The notes: a model not told the origin generated them from the letters alone. Positions 17,546-30,269 are shown, counted from the first letter of the stretch. The stretch: 64,000 nucleotides of DNA from Oleiphilus sp. (GCA_006212045.1 PZPK01000019.1:21047-85046); one strand, 5' to 3'. Made by a program: numbers and translations.

Positions 17546-18625
17546 ATGACGAGTGGTTTATCTCCCAATGCCATTGCGCTGAACGATGCGTCGACATTGG
17601 GCAACTACAACAATTTGTCGGCATTGCAGTCGCTCAAGTACAGCTCCGATAAGGAAGCCAGGATTGATGCAGTCTCCAAGCAGTTTGAGTCGATGTTTGT
17701 GTCCATGATGCTCAAGTCGATGCGCGATGCCAACAAGGCGTTTGGCGAGGACAATCCCCTCAACAGTTCCCAGCATCAGTTTTATCAGGACATGTATGAC
17801 AGCCAGCTGGCGGTTTCGCTTTCCACCGGAAAAGGGATCGGCATTGCGGAAGTGATCAGAGAACAACTGCTCAGCCGTCTGGACAAGTCAGGGTCGACTG
17901 CCGTGGCCGGTCGGGATGGCTTCGCATTGGATGAGGCGACCGGTAAAGCTTCCGGCTACCGGATGGATGACTATCAGCGCCGCGCATTTCCTCGCCATTC
18001 GGCTCAGGCCGTCGCGGAGACAATGAAAGAAGTGGAAACGCAATTGGTGACACGCGCCCCAAAAGTCACGGAGCCCGCGAACCTGTCAACGGCCGTCACG
18101 GATATCCAGCCACAGCAAATCCGTGGGCCGGAGCAGTTTATTGATGCCTTGTATCCATTGGCAAAACAGGTGGAGCAGGAAACCGGTATAGACGCAAAAC
18201 TGATGTTGGCGCAATCAGCACTCGAAACCGGCTGGGGACGTCAGCAAATTGTGACCGATGCAGGGCAACCCAGCTACAACCTGTTCGGGATCAAAGCGCA
18301 TCGGGATTGGCAAGGTGAACAAGCGGATATTCTGACGACGGAGTATCGTGATGGCATTGCCATGAAGGAGCGAGCCAGTTTCAGGGTCTATGACTCATAT
18401 CAGGAGAGCTTTCGTGACTATGCGCACTTTTTGCAGAGCCATGAACGCTATCAGGACGCGCTGGCACTGAAAGATCAGCCGGTTCAGTTTGCACATGCGC
18501 TGCAGGCTTCCGGTTACGCAACCGACCCGCAATATGGCAGCAAGATCGAGCGCATTATGGGGCAGTATTTTTACGTATCCAATGCCTCGGAACCCACAAG
18601 CCAAGACAAGCGGGCCGGGGAGTGA
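17546..18625 (+). CDS. flgJ: Flagellar rod cap and peptidoglycan hydrolase FlgJ
   Basis: The bifunctional 359-aa form. The N-terminal rod-cap domain (about 1-105, with Gln-Phe-Glu-Ser-Met-Phe-Val-Ser-Met-Met-Leu-Lys-Ser-Met) is joined by a linker to a C-terminal glucosaminidase domain (about 180-350, with Leu-Ala-Gln-Ser-Ala-Leu-Glu-Thr-Gly-Trp-Gly containing the catalytic Glu). It opens peptidoglycan for the rod. Confidence 0.96.
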   Translation: MTSGLSPNAIALNDASTLGNYNNLSALQSLKYSSDKEARIDAVSKQFESMFVSMMLKSMRDANKAFGEDNPLNSSQHQFYQDMYDSQLAVSLSTGKGIGIAEVIREQLLSRLDKSGSTAVAGRDGFALDEATGKASGYRMDDYQRRAFPRHSAQAVAETMKEVETQLVTRAPKVTEPANLSTAVTDIQPQQIRGPEQFIDALYPLAKQVEQETGIDAKLMLAQSALETGWGRQQIVTDAGQPSYNLFGIKAHRDWQGEQADILTTEYRDGIAMKERASFRVYDSYQESFRDYAHFLQSHERYQDALALKDQPVQFAHALQASGYATDPQYGSKIERIMGQYFYVSNASEPTSQDKRAGE

Positions 18626-18652
18626 GCATGAGCGCATCAGGAGACGTATCTT

Positions 18653-21343
18653 ATGGCTGACCTCATCGGGATTGGATTATCCGGGCTTCGTTCACACCAG
18701 ACCGCTTTATCGGTTACCGGTAACAATGTTGCCAATACCAACACACAGGGATACACCCGCCAGCAGGCTATTTTCGAAAGCAGCCCATCAACCTTTACCG
18801 GGTTTGGCTATGTTGGGCAGGGTGTCAATATTGAAAGTATCACGCGTATCGCGCAAGACTTTGTGATCGAGCAGGTGCGTGGTGATACGACATTGCTGAA
18901 TGGTCGAAAGGCAACATTGGCGCAAGCTGAAGCGATTGATAACCTGCTGGCCAGCACTACAACCGGCTTGACGCCAGCACTCAGTAGTTTTTTTCAGGCA
19001 TTTCAGGGGGCAGCCGATGATCCGGCATCCATTCCCCAGCGCCAGCTGCTGCTCACCCAGGCCGAGGGGCTGGTATCCCGCTTTCGAGCCCTGGATCAGA
19101 GTCTGAACTCTCAAAAAGAGCTGATTGACCAGGAACTGGAAGCTGCGGTTGCCGAAATCAACAGCCTGGCACAGGGTCTGGTGGAAATTAATCAGGCCAT
19201 TGCCAGTGCCAGTACCGGCGGTGGAGTCGGTAATATGCCAAACGATTTGCTCGATGAGCGTGATGAAACACTGAGAAAATTGTCCGAGTTTGTCAGTGTC
19301 ACCTCAATCGAATCGGGCCTGCCCGGTCAGGTCAATGTCTTTATCGGCAATGGACAGCCATTGGTTGTCGGCAATGCCGCAACTCCGCTTACCACGCCTG
19401 AAAGCCCCCGGGACTCCAGCAAGCTCGATGTTGCTTTGAATATCAATGGCACCGAGCAGGTCATTTCCGAGGGGCTGAGTGGGGGAAAACTCGGCGCTCT
19501 TCTGGATTTTCGGGACAACGAACTTGAACAGGCAATCAATGGACTTGGGCGGGTTGCACTGGTGCTGGCAGATACCGTGAATGCGCAGCATCAGCTGGGC
19601 ATGGATCTGGAGGATAATCTTGGCGGCTTGTTCTTTTCGGATGTTAATGACGCGGCTTTCGCCAGCGCGCGCGTGATCCCCAACGGTGGCAATGCGCCCC
19701 CACTGGATCAAAATTTGAGTGTCAACATTATTGATACCATGGCGCTGACGACGGATAGCTACGAAGTACGATTTGAAGGTCCGAGCGATGATGACTTCAA
19801 TATTGTGCGCATGAGTGATGGTGAGGTGCTTACCCGGAACTCATTGCCCGGTGTGTTTCCGGCGACCGCTGAAATCGACGGATTTGAAATAGTGTTTGAG
19901 TCGGGCACTTACAAAGTGGGTGACCTGTTTACCGTGATGCCGACCCAAAGAGGGGCGCGTGATATCGGCATGGTTGTGGATCGGGTCGAAGAGCTGGCAT
20001 TTGCTTCTCCGGTCAGGGCAGAGGCTGATATTGGTAACGCCGGTGAGGCTCAGATCTCACTCGGAACGATGCTGGATGTAGACAGTCCAATTACCAACCA
20101 GGCGCTGCCGATTTTTGCCAATCCGGGCACGCTGTCACCGCCATTGGGTATCCAGTTTATCAGGGACAATTATTACGAAGTGGTCGATATGAGTGATCCG
20201 GCCAACCCCGCGCCATTGGTACCGCCCATGAATAACCGCGTCTATTCGCAGGGTCTCAACAATGCGATTTTTACCTCGGATCCGGGTGAAACGCTGGTGA
20301 CTTCGACCGGACCGGATACCCAGGTTGTTCCGGCCGCAGGACCCAGTGCTGGACCCTTGCTGAATGGCTATGGTGCACAGCAGTTAACTTTCCTGACGCG
20401 TGACGACGTGAGCGGTGTGGTGACTCAGCAAACCTATAACATCGCGGCCAACAGTTCAGCCCAGAGTATTGCCGCGGGTGTGTCGGCCCAGTCCGGCGTT
20501 TCCGCCAATGCCTATACTCAAGTGCGTCTGAGCAATTTCACGGACAATGGCGATGCCACGCCGCTGGGCGTCGAAATTAATGGCGAGAGTCTGGTGCCGG
20601 TGCCTCCGGCAACCTTCAGTGCCGATACCCTGGCAGACCTGATCAACGACAATCCGCAATTGGCCTCGGCTGATATTTATGCCGTCAGTGATGGCGTCAA
20701 CGTCAATATTCGCGCATTTAGCGGGGCCGATATCGATGTGGTTGTCACGGGTTCGGGGGACAGTGTGGATGTCAGCAAGCTGGACCCCTACAGCGCAGGA
20801 ACGCCTGTCCTGGCGACCCAAACATTGATCAGTGGGCAGGGCATTGCGGTCGGCGGCATGGTGGACATTACGATGGCAGACGGTGTTTCGATGACAGCCG
20901 ATGTCGCCTCGGTATTCCAGCAGGCGCCTCCGGCACTTTCTACCTATCTGGGGTTTACCTTTGATATCCAGGGCGAAACCGTGGCCGGTGACCGTTTTAC
21001 CGTGGATTACAACGAAGGTGGTGTGTCCGATAACCGGAATGCGCTGGCGATTGCCAATTTGGAAACCAAGAGCCTGATTTCGGGTGGCATTGAAAGTTAC
21101 GGAGAATCGTATTCCAAGATTGTTGAGCAGATCGGTACCACCACCAACCGGGCACGGCTCGATGAAGAGGCTGCAGAGGCCCTGTTGGATCAATCACAAG
21201 GTAACCGGGATGCGATTTCAGGCGTGAATCTGGATGAAGAAGCCGGGCGCCTGATCCAGTTTCAGGCTGCCTATAACGCCTCGGCGCAAGTGGTGTCGGT
21301 CGCCCGACAACTCTTTGATACCCTGATTGGTGCTTTTAACTAG
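18653..21343 (+). CDS. flgK: Flagellar hook-associated protein 1 (FlgK), enlarged
   Basis: First hook-filament junction protein. At 896 aa it is well above E. coli (about 550). Conserved ends are present: Gly-Leu-Ser-Gly-Leu-Arg and Asn-Val-Ala-Asn-Thr-Asn-Thr-Gln-Gly-Tyr at the N-terminus, Gly-Val-Asn-Leu-Asp-Glu-Glu-Ala and Phe-Asp-Thr-Leu at the C-terminus. The extra mass is in the surface region between about 460 and 830. It includes residues about 571-706, which open with Asn-Gly-Tyr-Gly-Ala-Gln and follow the same pattern as residues 191-323 of FlgE. Confidence 0.95.
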   Translation: MADLIGIGLSGLRSHQTALSVTGNNVANTNTQGYTRQQAIFESSPSTFTGFGYVGQGVNIESITRIAQDFVIEQVRGDTTLLNGRKATLAQAEAIDNLLASTTTGLTPALSSFFQAFQGAADDPASIPQRQLLLTQAEGLVSRFRALDQSLNSQKELIDQELEAAVAEINSLAQGLVEINQAIASASTGGGVGNMPNDLLDERDETLRKLSEFVSVTSIESGLPGQVNVFIGNGQPLVVGNAATPLTTPESPRDSSKLDVALNINGTEQVISEGLSGGKLGALLDFRDNELEQAINGLGRVALVLADTVNAQHQLGMDLEDNLGGLFFSDVNDAAFASARVIPNGGNAPPLDQNLSVNIIDTMALTTDSYEVRFEGPSDDDFNIVRMSDGEVLTRNSLPGVFPATAEIDGFEIVFESGTYKVGDLFTVMPTQRGARDIGMVVDRVEELAFASPVRAEADIGNAGEAQISLGTMLDVDSPITNQALPIFANPGTLSPPLGIQFIRDNYYEVVDMSDPANPAPLVPPMNNRVYSQGLNNAIFTSDPGETLVTSTGPDTQVVPAAGPSAGPLLNGYGAQQLTFLTRDDVSGVVTQQTYNIAANSSAQSIAAGVSAQSGVSANAYTQVRLSNFTDNGDATPLGVEINGESLVPVPPATFSADTLADLINDNPQLASADIYAVSDGVNVNIRAFSGADIDVVVTGSGDSVDVSKLDPYSAGTPVLATQTLISGQGIAVGGMVDITMADGVSMTADVASVFQQAPPALSTYLGFTFDIQGETVAGDRFTVDYNEGGVSDNRNALAIANLETKSLISGGIESYGESYSKIVEQIGTTTNRARLDEEAAEALLDQSQGNRDAISGVNLDEEAGRLIQFQAAYNASAQVVSVARQLFDTLIGAFN

Positions 21344-21376
21344 ACGGTAACACGCTTACCGAAGTGAAGTGTAAAG

Positions 21377-22594
21377 ATGAGAATATCGACACAGCAGATT
21401 TTTGAACGTGGCCTGAGACAGATTCAGGACGTGACGCAGCAGCAGCAAAAGACGCAGTTACAGCTGTCGACGGGTAAAAAGGTATTAACTCCGGCGGATG
21501 ATCCGGTAGCTTCGACCCGAATTCTGGAATTGAATCAGGAGTTGGTGCTCAACAAACAGTACCAGCGCAATATCGACCTCGCGGATGGGCGTCTTAAGCT
21601 ACAGGACAGCACCCTTGGCGGCATCAATGATGTGACCCAGCGGATACGTGAACTGGCCGTGAGCGCCGGCAATGGCTCGTTTAATTTTGATGACCTCGGC
21701 TCTATTGCCGATGAGGTGGAAGAGCGTCTGGAGCAGCTGGCCGGTCTGCTGAACTCACAGGATGCCAATGGCGAATATCTGTTCAGTGGTTTTCAGGGGG
21801 AAACCGAGCCCTTTGTGAGAAACGTGTCCGGAGCTTATGAATATCAGGGAGATGAAGGGCGACGCCTGGTGCAGATTGATGCCAGTGTTTCGATTGCAAC
21901 CACCGAAAACGGCAAGCGTATTTTTCAGGATGTGAAGTCCGAGAGCAATACTTTCTATACCAAAGCAAGTGCCAGTAATACGGCGATGCCTCCTGCGCAA
22001 ATATCGGCCGGGCAGATCGCCGATCAGGAGGTCTATGACGCTTTTTATCCTGAAGACATGACGATTGTCTTCAACTCGCCATCCGATTTTACGATCACCG
22101 AGACGTCGACCGGCAGGGCCATATTGTCCAATGTGGCCTACCAGTCAAATACGCCGATCACCGTGAATGGGGTGCAGTTTGATATCACAGGCGACCCTGC
22201 CACCGGAGACAGCTTCAGCATTAATTCCTCTGCCAAGCAGGGACTGCTGACGACTGTAGAAAAGTTCATTTATACCTTGCGCAATTTTTCTGCGACAGAA
22301 ACGGACCGGGATGTTTTTGAGCAGGGTATCGCCGATACGATTGCCAATCTGGATAACGCAGAGACATCCATTCTGGCGACGCGAGGACAGGTCGGAGCGC
22401 GCCTGAACACCATTGAGACGACCAATGAGCAGCTCAAGGATGTGGAAGTGCTGACCCAGGATTTTCTGACCGGACTTGAATCAGTAGATTATGCCGAAGC
22501 GGTGAGTCTCCTGTCCCTGCAGCAGTTTACTCTGGAGGCCGCATATTCTTCATTCGCACAGATTACCAGTCTGAATCTGTTTGACCGTTTATAG
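21377..22594 (+). CDS. flgL: Flagellar hook-associated protein 3 (FlgL)
   Basis: Second hook-filament junction protein, 405 aa, within the family range. The flagellin-like N-terminal coiled coil (Met-Arg-Ile-Ser-Thr-Gln-Gln-Ile-Phe, then Pro-Ala-Asp-Asp-Pro-Val-Ala) and a matching C-terminal helix are visible. It is the last gene of the flg run. No flagellin or flaG follows in this window, so filament genes are elsewhere. Confidence 0.96.
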   Translation: MRISTQQIFERGLRQIQDVTQQQQKTQLQLSTGKKVLTPADDPVASTRILELNQELVLNKQYQRNIDLADGRLKLQDSTLGGINDVTQRIRELAVSAGNGSFNFDDLGSIADEVEERLEQLAGLLNSQDANGEYLFSGFQGETEPFVRNVSGAYEYQGDEGRRLVQIDASVSIATTENGKRIFQDVKSESNTFYTKASASNTAMPPAQISAGQIADQEVYDAFYPEDMTIVFNSPSDFTITETSTGRAILSNVAYQSNTPITVNGVQFDITGDPATGDSFSINSSAKQGLLTTVEKFIYTLRNFSATETDRDVFEQGIADTIANLDNAETSILATRGQVGARLNTIETTNEQLKDVEVLTQDFLTGLESVDYAEAVSLLSLQQFTLEAAYSSFAQITSLNLFDRL

Positions 22595-22726
22595 ATTTTT
22601 CGATCACTTGATTCAGGGAAGTCGCTAAAAATACTGGTCTGATCCCTGGCGCAATACCGTATACTCCCTGATGTCAGGAATCAGTCAGAGGCCGCGCGCC
22701 TCACAAGAGAGCAAAAGGAGCTATCA

Positions 22727-23209
22727 GTGTCTGAGATATATGATTTTCAGGTGACAACGATTAAAGGTGAGCAGAAGCCATTGGAGGAATTCAAGGGCAA
22801 GGTGTTGCTGATCGTCAATACAGCGAGCAAATGTGGCTTTACGCCACAGTTCAAAGGTCTGGAAAAACTGTATGAGGAATATAAGGACAAGGGGCTCGAG
22901 ATACTGGGTTTTCCCTGTAATCAGTTTCTTAGTCAGGACCCAGGTAGTGACGAGCAAATCAGCGAGTTCTGTCAATTAAATTATGGTGTCAGCTTCCCGA
23001 TGTTTTCCAAGGTGGAAGTGAACGGGCCGGGTACCCACCCCTTGTTTGCCTATCTGAAATCGCAGGCCAAAGGGATGTTGGGAACCGAAAAGATCAAATG
23101 GAACTTCACCAAGTTTCTGGTGGATGCCGAGGGTAATGTAGTGGAGCGCTATGCGCCGAAAACAGAGCCGAAAGAAATGATCGGGGATATAGAAAAGCTG
23201 CTGGCTTAA
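22727..23209 (+). CDS. btuE: Glutathione/thioredoxin peroxidase (BtuE-like)
   Basis: It reduces hydroperoxides with a cysteine active site. The 160-aa protein starts at GTG 22727 with AAGGAG 6 bases upstream. Peroxidatic Cys36 lies in Asn-Thr-Ala-Ser-Lys-Cys-Gly-Phe-Thr, the tetrad residues are Gln70, Trp125 and Asn126, and Cys82 is in the position of a resolving cysteine. The pattern suggests a thioredoxin-dependent enzyme rather than a true selenocysteine GPx. It is a single gene after flgL. Confidence 0.92.
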   Translation: MSEIYDFQVTTIKGEQKPLEEFKGKVLLIVNTASKCGFTPQFKGLEKLYEEYKDKGLEILGFPCNQFLSQDPGSDEQISEFCQLNYGVSFPMFSKVEVNGPGTHPLFAYLKSQAKGMLGTEKIKWNFTKFLVDAEGNVVERYAPKTEPKEMIGDIEKLLA

Positions 23210-23278
23210 TGCCTTGGGATGTTATGCAGGTGCTTTCAATTGCGTGCATGCATTCCATCGAAAACAACGCTACGGCGC

Positions 23279-24061
23279 TTAGTCGTCGTAGGCGTTTTTC
23301 TTTTTCCATTCATCATCGTCATCCAGAAACTTGTCCCACTCAGGGTTTGTCTCGTCATTCTGCGTTGACTTGTTCTTGAGCTCCTGATTATGTTGATCGG
23401 CGGTCTCTTCCAGTTTCCTGATTTCCGCCCGATATAACGCGATCGCTTCGGCCGCTTGTGGATAGTCTGCTATGGCCTTGAAGGCCTCAATAGCCGAGTG
23501 GTAGGCGTGTATCGCCACACGTGGCTTACCATTATTGGCAGCCTGGGAGGCCTTGGCTGTTAAGCCGTCGGCTTTGGATTTGGCTACCCCAAACTTGATC
23601 TGCAACAGGTATTGCTTGGCACGGCCCGGATCTATGAGTTTCTGTTTCGCCTGCTGCTGTACAAACTTAAACAGAATTTCCAGCAGGCCCCTTACTTCAG
23701 CGGCTTTCTCCGGCGTATTGACAGGCACCGGGGGTAGGGACAGTTTCTTGTTGTTGAGCTTGTCCAGATAGTCCCGATCGTCTTGTAGATAACCCTCATA
23801 TCGGCTGTTTTTCTTTAGTGATAACAATCGATTAAGCGCATCTATGGATTGCGTCACGATCAGTCCGCGCAGTTCATCGCTGACATATTGTGGTGGCAGT
23901 TCATGCAGCAGGCGTTGCAGCCTCTCAAAGCGATCCGAGTACATCTTGATTTTCTGGATTTTTTCGATGCGCGCTTTTTCACGGGCCTGGGCGATATAGA
24001 TTCCGAATACGCAGACACCGATGATCGCAACAATGATAATTGTTATCGTAACGACTGACAT
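23279..24061 (-). CDS. Unknown single-pass membrane protein with helical cytoplasmic domain
   Basis: I do not recognise a family. The 260-aa protein starts with a strongly hydrophobic segment (about 4-24) followed by Arg/Lys-rich residues, so the N-terminus is a membrane anchor with the bulk in the cytoplasm. The rest looks almost entirely alpha-helical. Residues about 155-225 resemble a TPR-like pair (Ala-Ala-Asn-Asn-Gly-Lys-Pro-Arg-Val-Ala-Ile-His-Ala-Tyr-His). The C-terminus is very acidic (Asp-Asp-Asp-Asp-Glu). It is divergent from malate synthase. Confidence 0.75.
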   Translation of the reverse strand: MSVVTITIIIVAIIGVCVFGIYIAQAREKARIEKIQKIKMYSDRFERLQRLLHELPPQYVSDELRGLIVTQSIDALNRLLSLKKNSRYEGYLQDDRDYLDKLNNKKLSLPPVPVNTPEKAAEVRGLLEILFKFVQQQAKQKLIDPGRAKQYLLQIKFGVAKSKADGLTAKASQAANNGKPRVAIHAYHSAIEAFKAIADYPQAAEAIALYRAEIRKLEETADQHNQELKNKSTQNDETNPEWDKFLDDDDEWKKKNAYDD

Positions 24062-24373
24062 AACTAACTCACTAATATTTAAAAGTTTTTATAACTGTCT
24101 TCTGAGTATAGCCCAGTCGTGGAAAAGGTGTGATTTAGTCGCATGTCCCGAGATCCTTGCGCGCTGCCTTGTAATTTGTGTGTGGCGGCGCTCTGCCACA
24201 AGCCGTACCGGAAACATGTTCGGCCCGTAAGCTCAGGCATTGAAGTCCCGATTGCTTGGGATTTAACCGGATTTCCTGTAGAATCTTGCGCCTTTTCACA
24301 CTCCGGGGATGCCAATCAAGTACGTTTCCGGGGGCACTCCAACTCTTTTTATAGCGTCGAGGCTGATACAAAG
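24062..24373. other. Divergent intergenic region upstream of malate synthase
   Basis: These 312 bases contain no convincing gene. The in-frame extension of malate synthase upstream to 24143 lacks any family similarity and is rejected. The region holds a good sigma-70 promoter (24256-24284) and an untranslated leader of about 85 bases. Confidence 0.7.
24256..24284 (+). promoter_or_regulatory. Sigma-70 promoter for glcB
   Basis: TTGGGA (24256-24261) and TAGAAT (24279-24284) are separated by exactly 17 bases. This would start transcription about 80-85 bases before the glcB ATG. Confidence 0.6.
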
Positions 24374-26548
24374 ATGACAGAACGCGTTCAAGTTGCGAAC
24401 TTGCAGGTCGCAAAAGAGCTTTACGATTTCGTTAATGACAAAGCAATCCCCGGTACCGGTCTGGAGCCGCAGGCATTTTGGGATGGTTTCAGTGCCGTCG
24501 CCAATGAACTGGCGCCTCGCAATCGGGCTTTGCTTGAAAAACGAGACGAGATTCAGGCAAAAATCGACGCTTACCACAAGGAAAGAAAGGGGCAGCCGCT
24601 GAACTTTCCCGAATACAAGGCATTTTTGACCGAGATTGGTTATTTGGTCGAAGCCGGTCCCGATTTTGAAGCCAGTACGGCTAATGTAGAGCCTGAAATC
24701 GCCGAGATGGCCGGACCCCAGTTGGTTGTGCCGGTCATGAATGCACGTTTCGCCCTGAATGCTGCAAACGCGCGCTGGGGTTCTCTCTACGATGCGCTCT
24801 ACGGTTCCACCGTGATTTCTGAAGAAGGTGGCGCAGAAAAAGGCCCGGGTTATAACAAGGTTCGTGGTGACAAAGTGATCGCCTATGCTCGCGGCGTGCT
24901 GGATCAGGCCGCGCCATTGGCTTCAGGCTCTCATGCCGATAGTACCGCTTATGCCATTAATGCAGGAAAACTGAGCGTTACCCTGAAAGACGGATCCGTA
25001 ACGGGACTGCAGGACGAAAGTAAACTCGTTGGATACAAAGGTGATGCCGCTGCACCGGATTCAATCCTTCTGAAGAACAATGGCCTGCATATCGAAATTC
25101 TGATTGATGCGGACAGCCCGATTGGCTCAACCGATGCTGCCGGCGTGAAGGATCTGATTATGGAAGCGGCGCTCACCACCATTATGGACTGTGAAGATTC
25201 CGTGGCGGCCGTAGATGCTGAAGACAAGGTCACCACTTACAGTAACTGGTTGGGGCTGATGCAAGGCAATCTGGCTGAAGACGTGGCCAAGGGTGGAAAA
25301 ACATTTACCCGTGTGATGAACCCGGATCGCGAGTTCACCGGTATCAATGGTGAGACGGTCTCGCTGAAAGGCCGATCCATGCTGTTTGTGCGTAACGTTG
25401 GTCACCTGATGACCAATCCGGCAATTCTGCTGGAAGATGGTTCCGAAATTCCCGAAGGCATTATGGATGGCATGATTACGACCCTGATTGCCATTCACGA
25501 CCTGAAAGGCAACAGCCCCTTCAAGAATTCCACCACGGGTTCTGTCAATATCGTAAAACCGAAGATGCACGGGCCGGAAGAGGTGGCTTTTGCGAATGAG
25601 CTTTTTGAACGTGTTGAGGATGTATTGGGTCTGCCGCGTTTCACCATGAAAATGGGCATTATGGATGAGGAGCGCCGAACGACCGTGAACCTCAAGGAAT
25701 GTATCCGGGCAGCCAAGGACCGCGTTGTGTTTATCAACACCGGATTCCTGGATCGCACCGGTGACGAAATTCATACCTCCATGCTGGCGGGTCCTTTTGT
25801 ACCCAAAACTGTGATGAAGCAGCAGACCTGGATCAATGCCTATGAGGACTGGAATGTGGATACCGGCCTGGAAACAGGTCTGCAGGGTCGTGCCCAGATC
25901 GGTAAAGGTATGTGGCCGATTCCTGATGAGCTTGGCCTGATGATGGAGCAGAAGGTGGGACATCCCAAAGCTGGTGCCAACACCGCATGGGTACCGTCAC
26001 CCACAGCAGCCGCTTTGCATGCAATTCACTATCATCAGGTCGACGTGTTTGCAGTGCAAAATGAACTGAAGTCGCGTCCACATGCAAACGTCGACGATAT
26101 TCTGACCATTCCCCTGATGTCTGAAGAGGAAGCGAAAGCTTTGTCTGCAGAGCAGATCCAAAACGAGCTGGATAACAATTGCCAGGGTATTCTGGGCTAT
26201 GTTGTGCGTTGGGTGGATCAGGGTGTGGGTTGTTCCAAGGTGCCGGACATTAACAATGTCGGTCTGATGGAAGACCGCGCCACGCTGCGAATTTCTTCCC
26301 AGCATGTTGCCAATTGGCTTGAGCATGGTGTCTGCAGCAGGGAGCAGGTTGAGGAAAGTCTGAAGCGAATGGCCGCAATCGTTGACCAGCAGAATGCAGG
26401 TGATCCGGCCTATATCAACATGGCGCCAGGTTATGACAGCATTGCTTTCCAGGCGGCTTCAGATCTGATCTTCAAGGGTAAGGAACAGCCAAGTGGTTAT
26501 ACCGAGCCACTGTTGCACGCTTACCGATTGAAGTTCAAGGCGCAGTAG
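24374..26548 (+). CDS. glcB: Malate synthase G
   Basis: It condenses glyoxylate with acetyl-CoA to malate (glyoxylate shunt or glycolate use). Starting at ATG 24374 gives 724 aa, matching E. coli GlcB (723). The family core [14 protein letters not shown] is intact, as are the Glu-Asp-Ser-Val-Ala-Ala-Val-Asp-Ala region and the C-terminal catalytic-Asp region. No isocitrate lyase or glc operon gene is adjacent. A bidirectional-looking terminator follows. Confidence 0.97.
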   Translation: MTERVQVANLQVAKELYDFVNDKAIPGTGLEPQAFWDGFSAVANELAPRNRALLEKRDEIQAKIDAYHKERKGQPLNFPEYKAFLTEIGYLVEAGPDFEASTANVEPEIAEMAGPQLVVPVMNARFALNAANARWGSLYDALYGSTVISEEGGAEKGPGYNKVRGDKVIAYARGVLDQAAPLASGSHADSTAYAINAGKLSVTLKDGSVTGLQDESKLVGYKGDAAAPDSILLKNNGLHIEILIDADSPIGSTDAAGVKDLIMEAALTTIMDCEDSVAAVDAEDKVTTYSNWLGLMQGNLAEDVAKGGKTFTRVMNPDREFTGINGETVSLKGRSMLFVRNVGHLMTNPAILLEDGSEIPEGIMDGMITTLIAIHDLKGNSPFKNSTTGSVNIVKPKMHGPEEVAFANELFERVEDVLGLPRFTMKMGIMDEERRTTVNLKECIRAAKDRVVFINTGFLDRTGDEIHTSMLAGPFVPKTVMKQQTWINAYEDWNVDTGLETGLQGRAQIGKGMWPIPDELGLMMEQKVGHPKAGANTAWVPSPTAAALHAIHYHQVDVFAVQNELKSRPHANVDDILTIPLMSEEEAKALSAEQIQNELDNNCQGILGYVVRWVDQGVGCSKVPDINNVGLMEDRATLRISSQHVANWLEHGVCSREQVEESLKRMAAIVDQQNAGDPAYINMAPGYDSIAFQAASDLIFKGKEQPSGYTEPLLHAYRLKFKAQ

Positions 26549-26610
26549 TGCGTCTTCTTTCGGAGGGAGGGAAGCCGGTTTAACAAAAGGTTTCCCCTCT
26601 CAATAAATCA

Positions 26611-26638
26611 AAAAAAGCGACCTTGTGTCGCTTTTTTT
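26611..26638. terminator. Bidirectional terminator after glcB
   Basis: A perfect 11-bp stem (AAAAAAGCGAC / GTCGCTTTTTT) with loop CTTGT, A-rich on the left and T-rich on the right. It can serve both the plus-strand glcB and the convergent minus-strand GNAT gene. Confidence 0.88.
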
Positions 26639-26697
26639 GATTCAGTAGTTTACTTTCGGGTGGTGCCTGGTTTGCGGCTTTCTCTTGCGCTCAATGG

Positions 26698-27672
26698 CTA
26701 TATAGCCAATCTGCGCAGTTGCTGGGAGGGTTTGGCGAACTGCCAGTGATGCTCGTAGTTTGCGCGCATGCGTTCGTAAAGCAGCCGGTTATAAAAACAG
26801 CCAAAGCCTCCGGCTTCCTGCGGACCTTTGCGGAAAATACTGGCATTGAAGTCGATCAGTGTCACCATTTCCTTCATTTTCAGACCCGTGTTTTGCATCG
26901 TTCTGATTTCAAAGTAGCTGCTCAGGCGTTGGGCCAGATTGATGCAGGGGTTGTAGTAACCGGCTCCGGCTTTGTCATTGGCCAGAAGAATCCTGACTTC
27001 CGCCTGGGGATGCCGGCGGACCATGCGCTGCAGCGCATCGCTTATGGTTTGGTCTTGTAATAAAGCGCTCTGTGTGGACTCGCAAAGAAGCCAGATCCTC
27101 TTACGCGCCTGGCTGAGCATGACTTTGTGCAGGTCAAGGTAGTCGGCTTCCGAATGAAAATGATAGCTTGTGCTGTCCGACCCCAATTGCAGCATACCGT
27201 CCGGTATTTTTCCCTTGGTAAGCGCAGATTGAGGCAAATGCTGGGCGACAAAGCGCACGCTGGGCAGAGCCATGCTGATCAACTGTCCCGGTCTGGTATC
27301 GGAATCCAGCGAAATACAGGCGAATCGTTCGAAAAAAGAAGCCTGATGGGGCTCGCACTGCAAATGCAGGAGATCATGTCCGAGACTGCTCAGCTTGCGC
27401 AAGGTATGCGTGAACAGAATGCTGCCCAGACCTTTTTGTCGCTGAGACGTACTCACCACCAGATTCACCAGTCTCGCCTGATTTTCTCTCAGATCAAGCT
27501 CCGAAAAGGCCAGTACCTTGCCATCCTGACTCAGCGTGCATATCAAGGCATTTCGGCGCTCGTCATCATGCAGTTCGGGTACGACGTGCGCACGATGGAG
27601 CTGGTTTATCTGACCTTTGATGTCGAGCGGAAGTGAATATTTAGGGTATTGGGACAGCTTGATAATGGGCAT
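26698..27672 (-). CDS. GNAT acetyltransferase fused to a PLD-like C-terminal domain
   Basis: The 324-aa protein has an N-terminal GNAT domain (about 25-135) with the acetyl-CoA loop Arg-Gln-Lys-Gly-Leu-Gly-Ser near residue 95. The C-terminal half (about 165-310) looks like the phospholipase-D-like, catalytically poor domain seen behind GNAT domains in some Pseudomonas-type proteins (Arg-Lys-Arg-Ile-Trp-Leu-Leu-Cys-Glu; Glu-Val-Arg-Ile-Leu-Leu-Ala). The ATG at 27672 is preferred over an in-frame TTG at 27681. It follows the ribosomal oxygenase gene by 25 bases in the same direction. The substrate is unknown. Confidence 0.75.
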   Translation of the reverse strand: MPIIKLSQYPKYSLPLDIKGQINQLHRAHVVPELHDDERRNALICTLSQDGKVLAFSELDLRENQARLVNLVVSTSQRQKGLGSILFTHTLRKLSSLGHDLLHLQCEPHQASFFERFACISLDSDTRPGQLISMALPSVRFVAQHLPQSALTKGKIPDGMLQLGSDSTSYHFHSEADYLDLHKVMLSQARKRIWLLCESTQSALLQDQTISDALQRMVRRHPQAEVRILLANDKAGAGYYNPCINLAQRLSSYFEIRTMQNTGLKMKEMVTLIDFNASIFRKGPQEAGGFGCFYNRLLYERMRANYEHHWQFAKPSQQLRRLAI

Positions 27673-27697
27673 AACCGACAACTTTTCGAAGTACTTA

Positions 27698-30269
<2,572 letters not shown>

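Noticed and set aside
24143..24373. 77-residue N-terminal extension of malate synthase
   Set aside because: A start at 24374 gives the family length exactly, and a good promoter lies inside the would-be extension.
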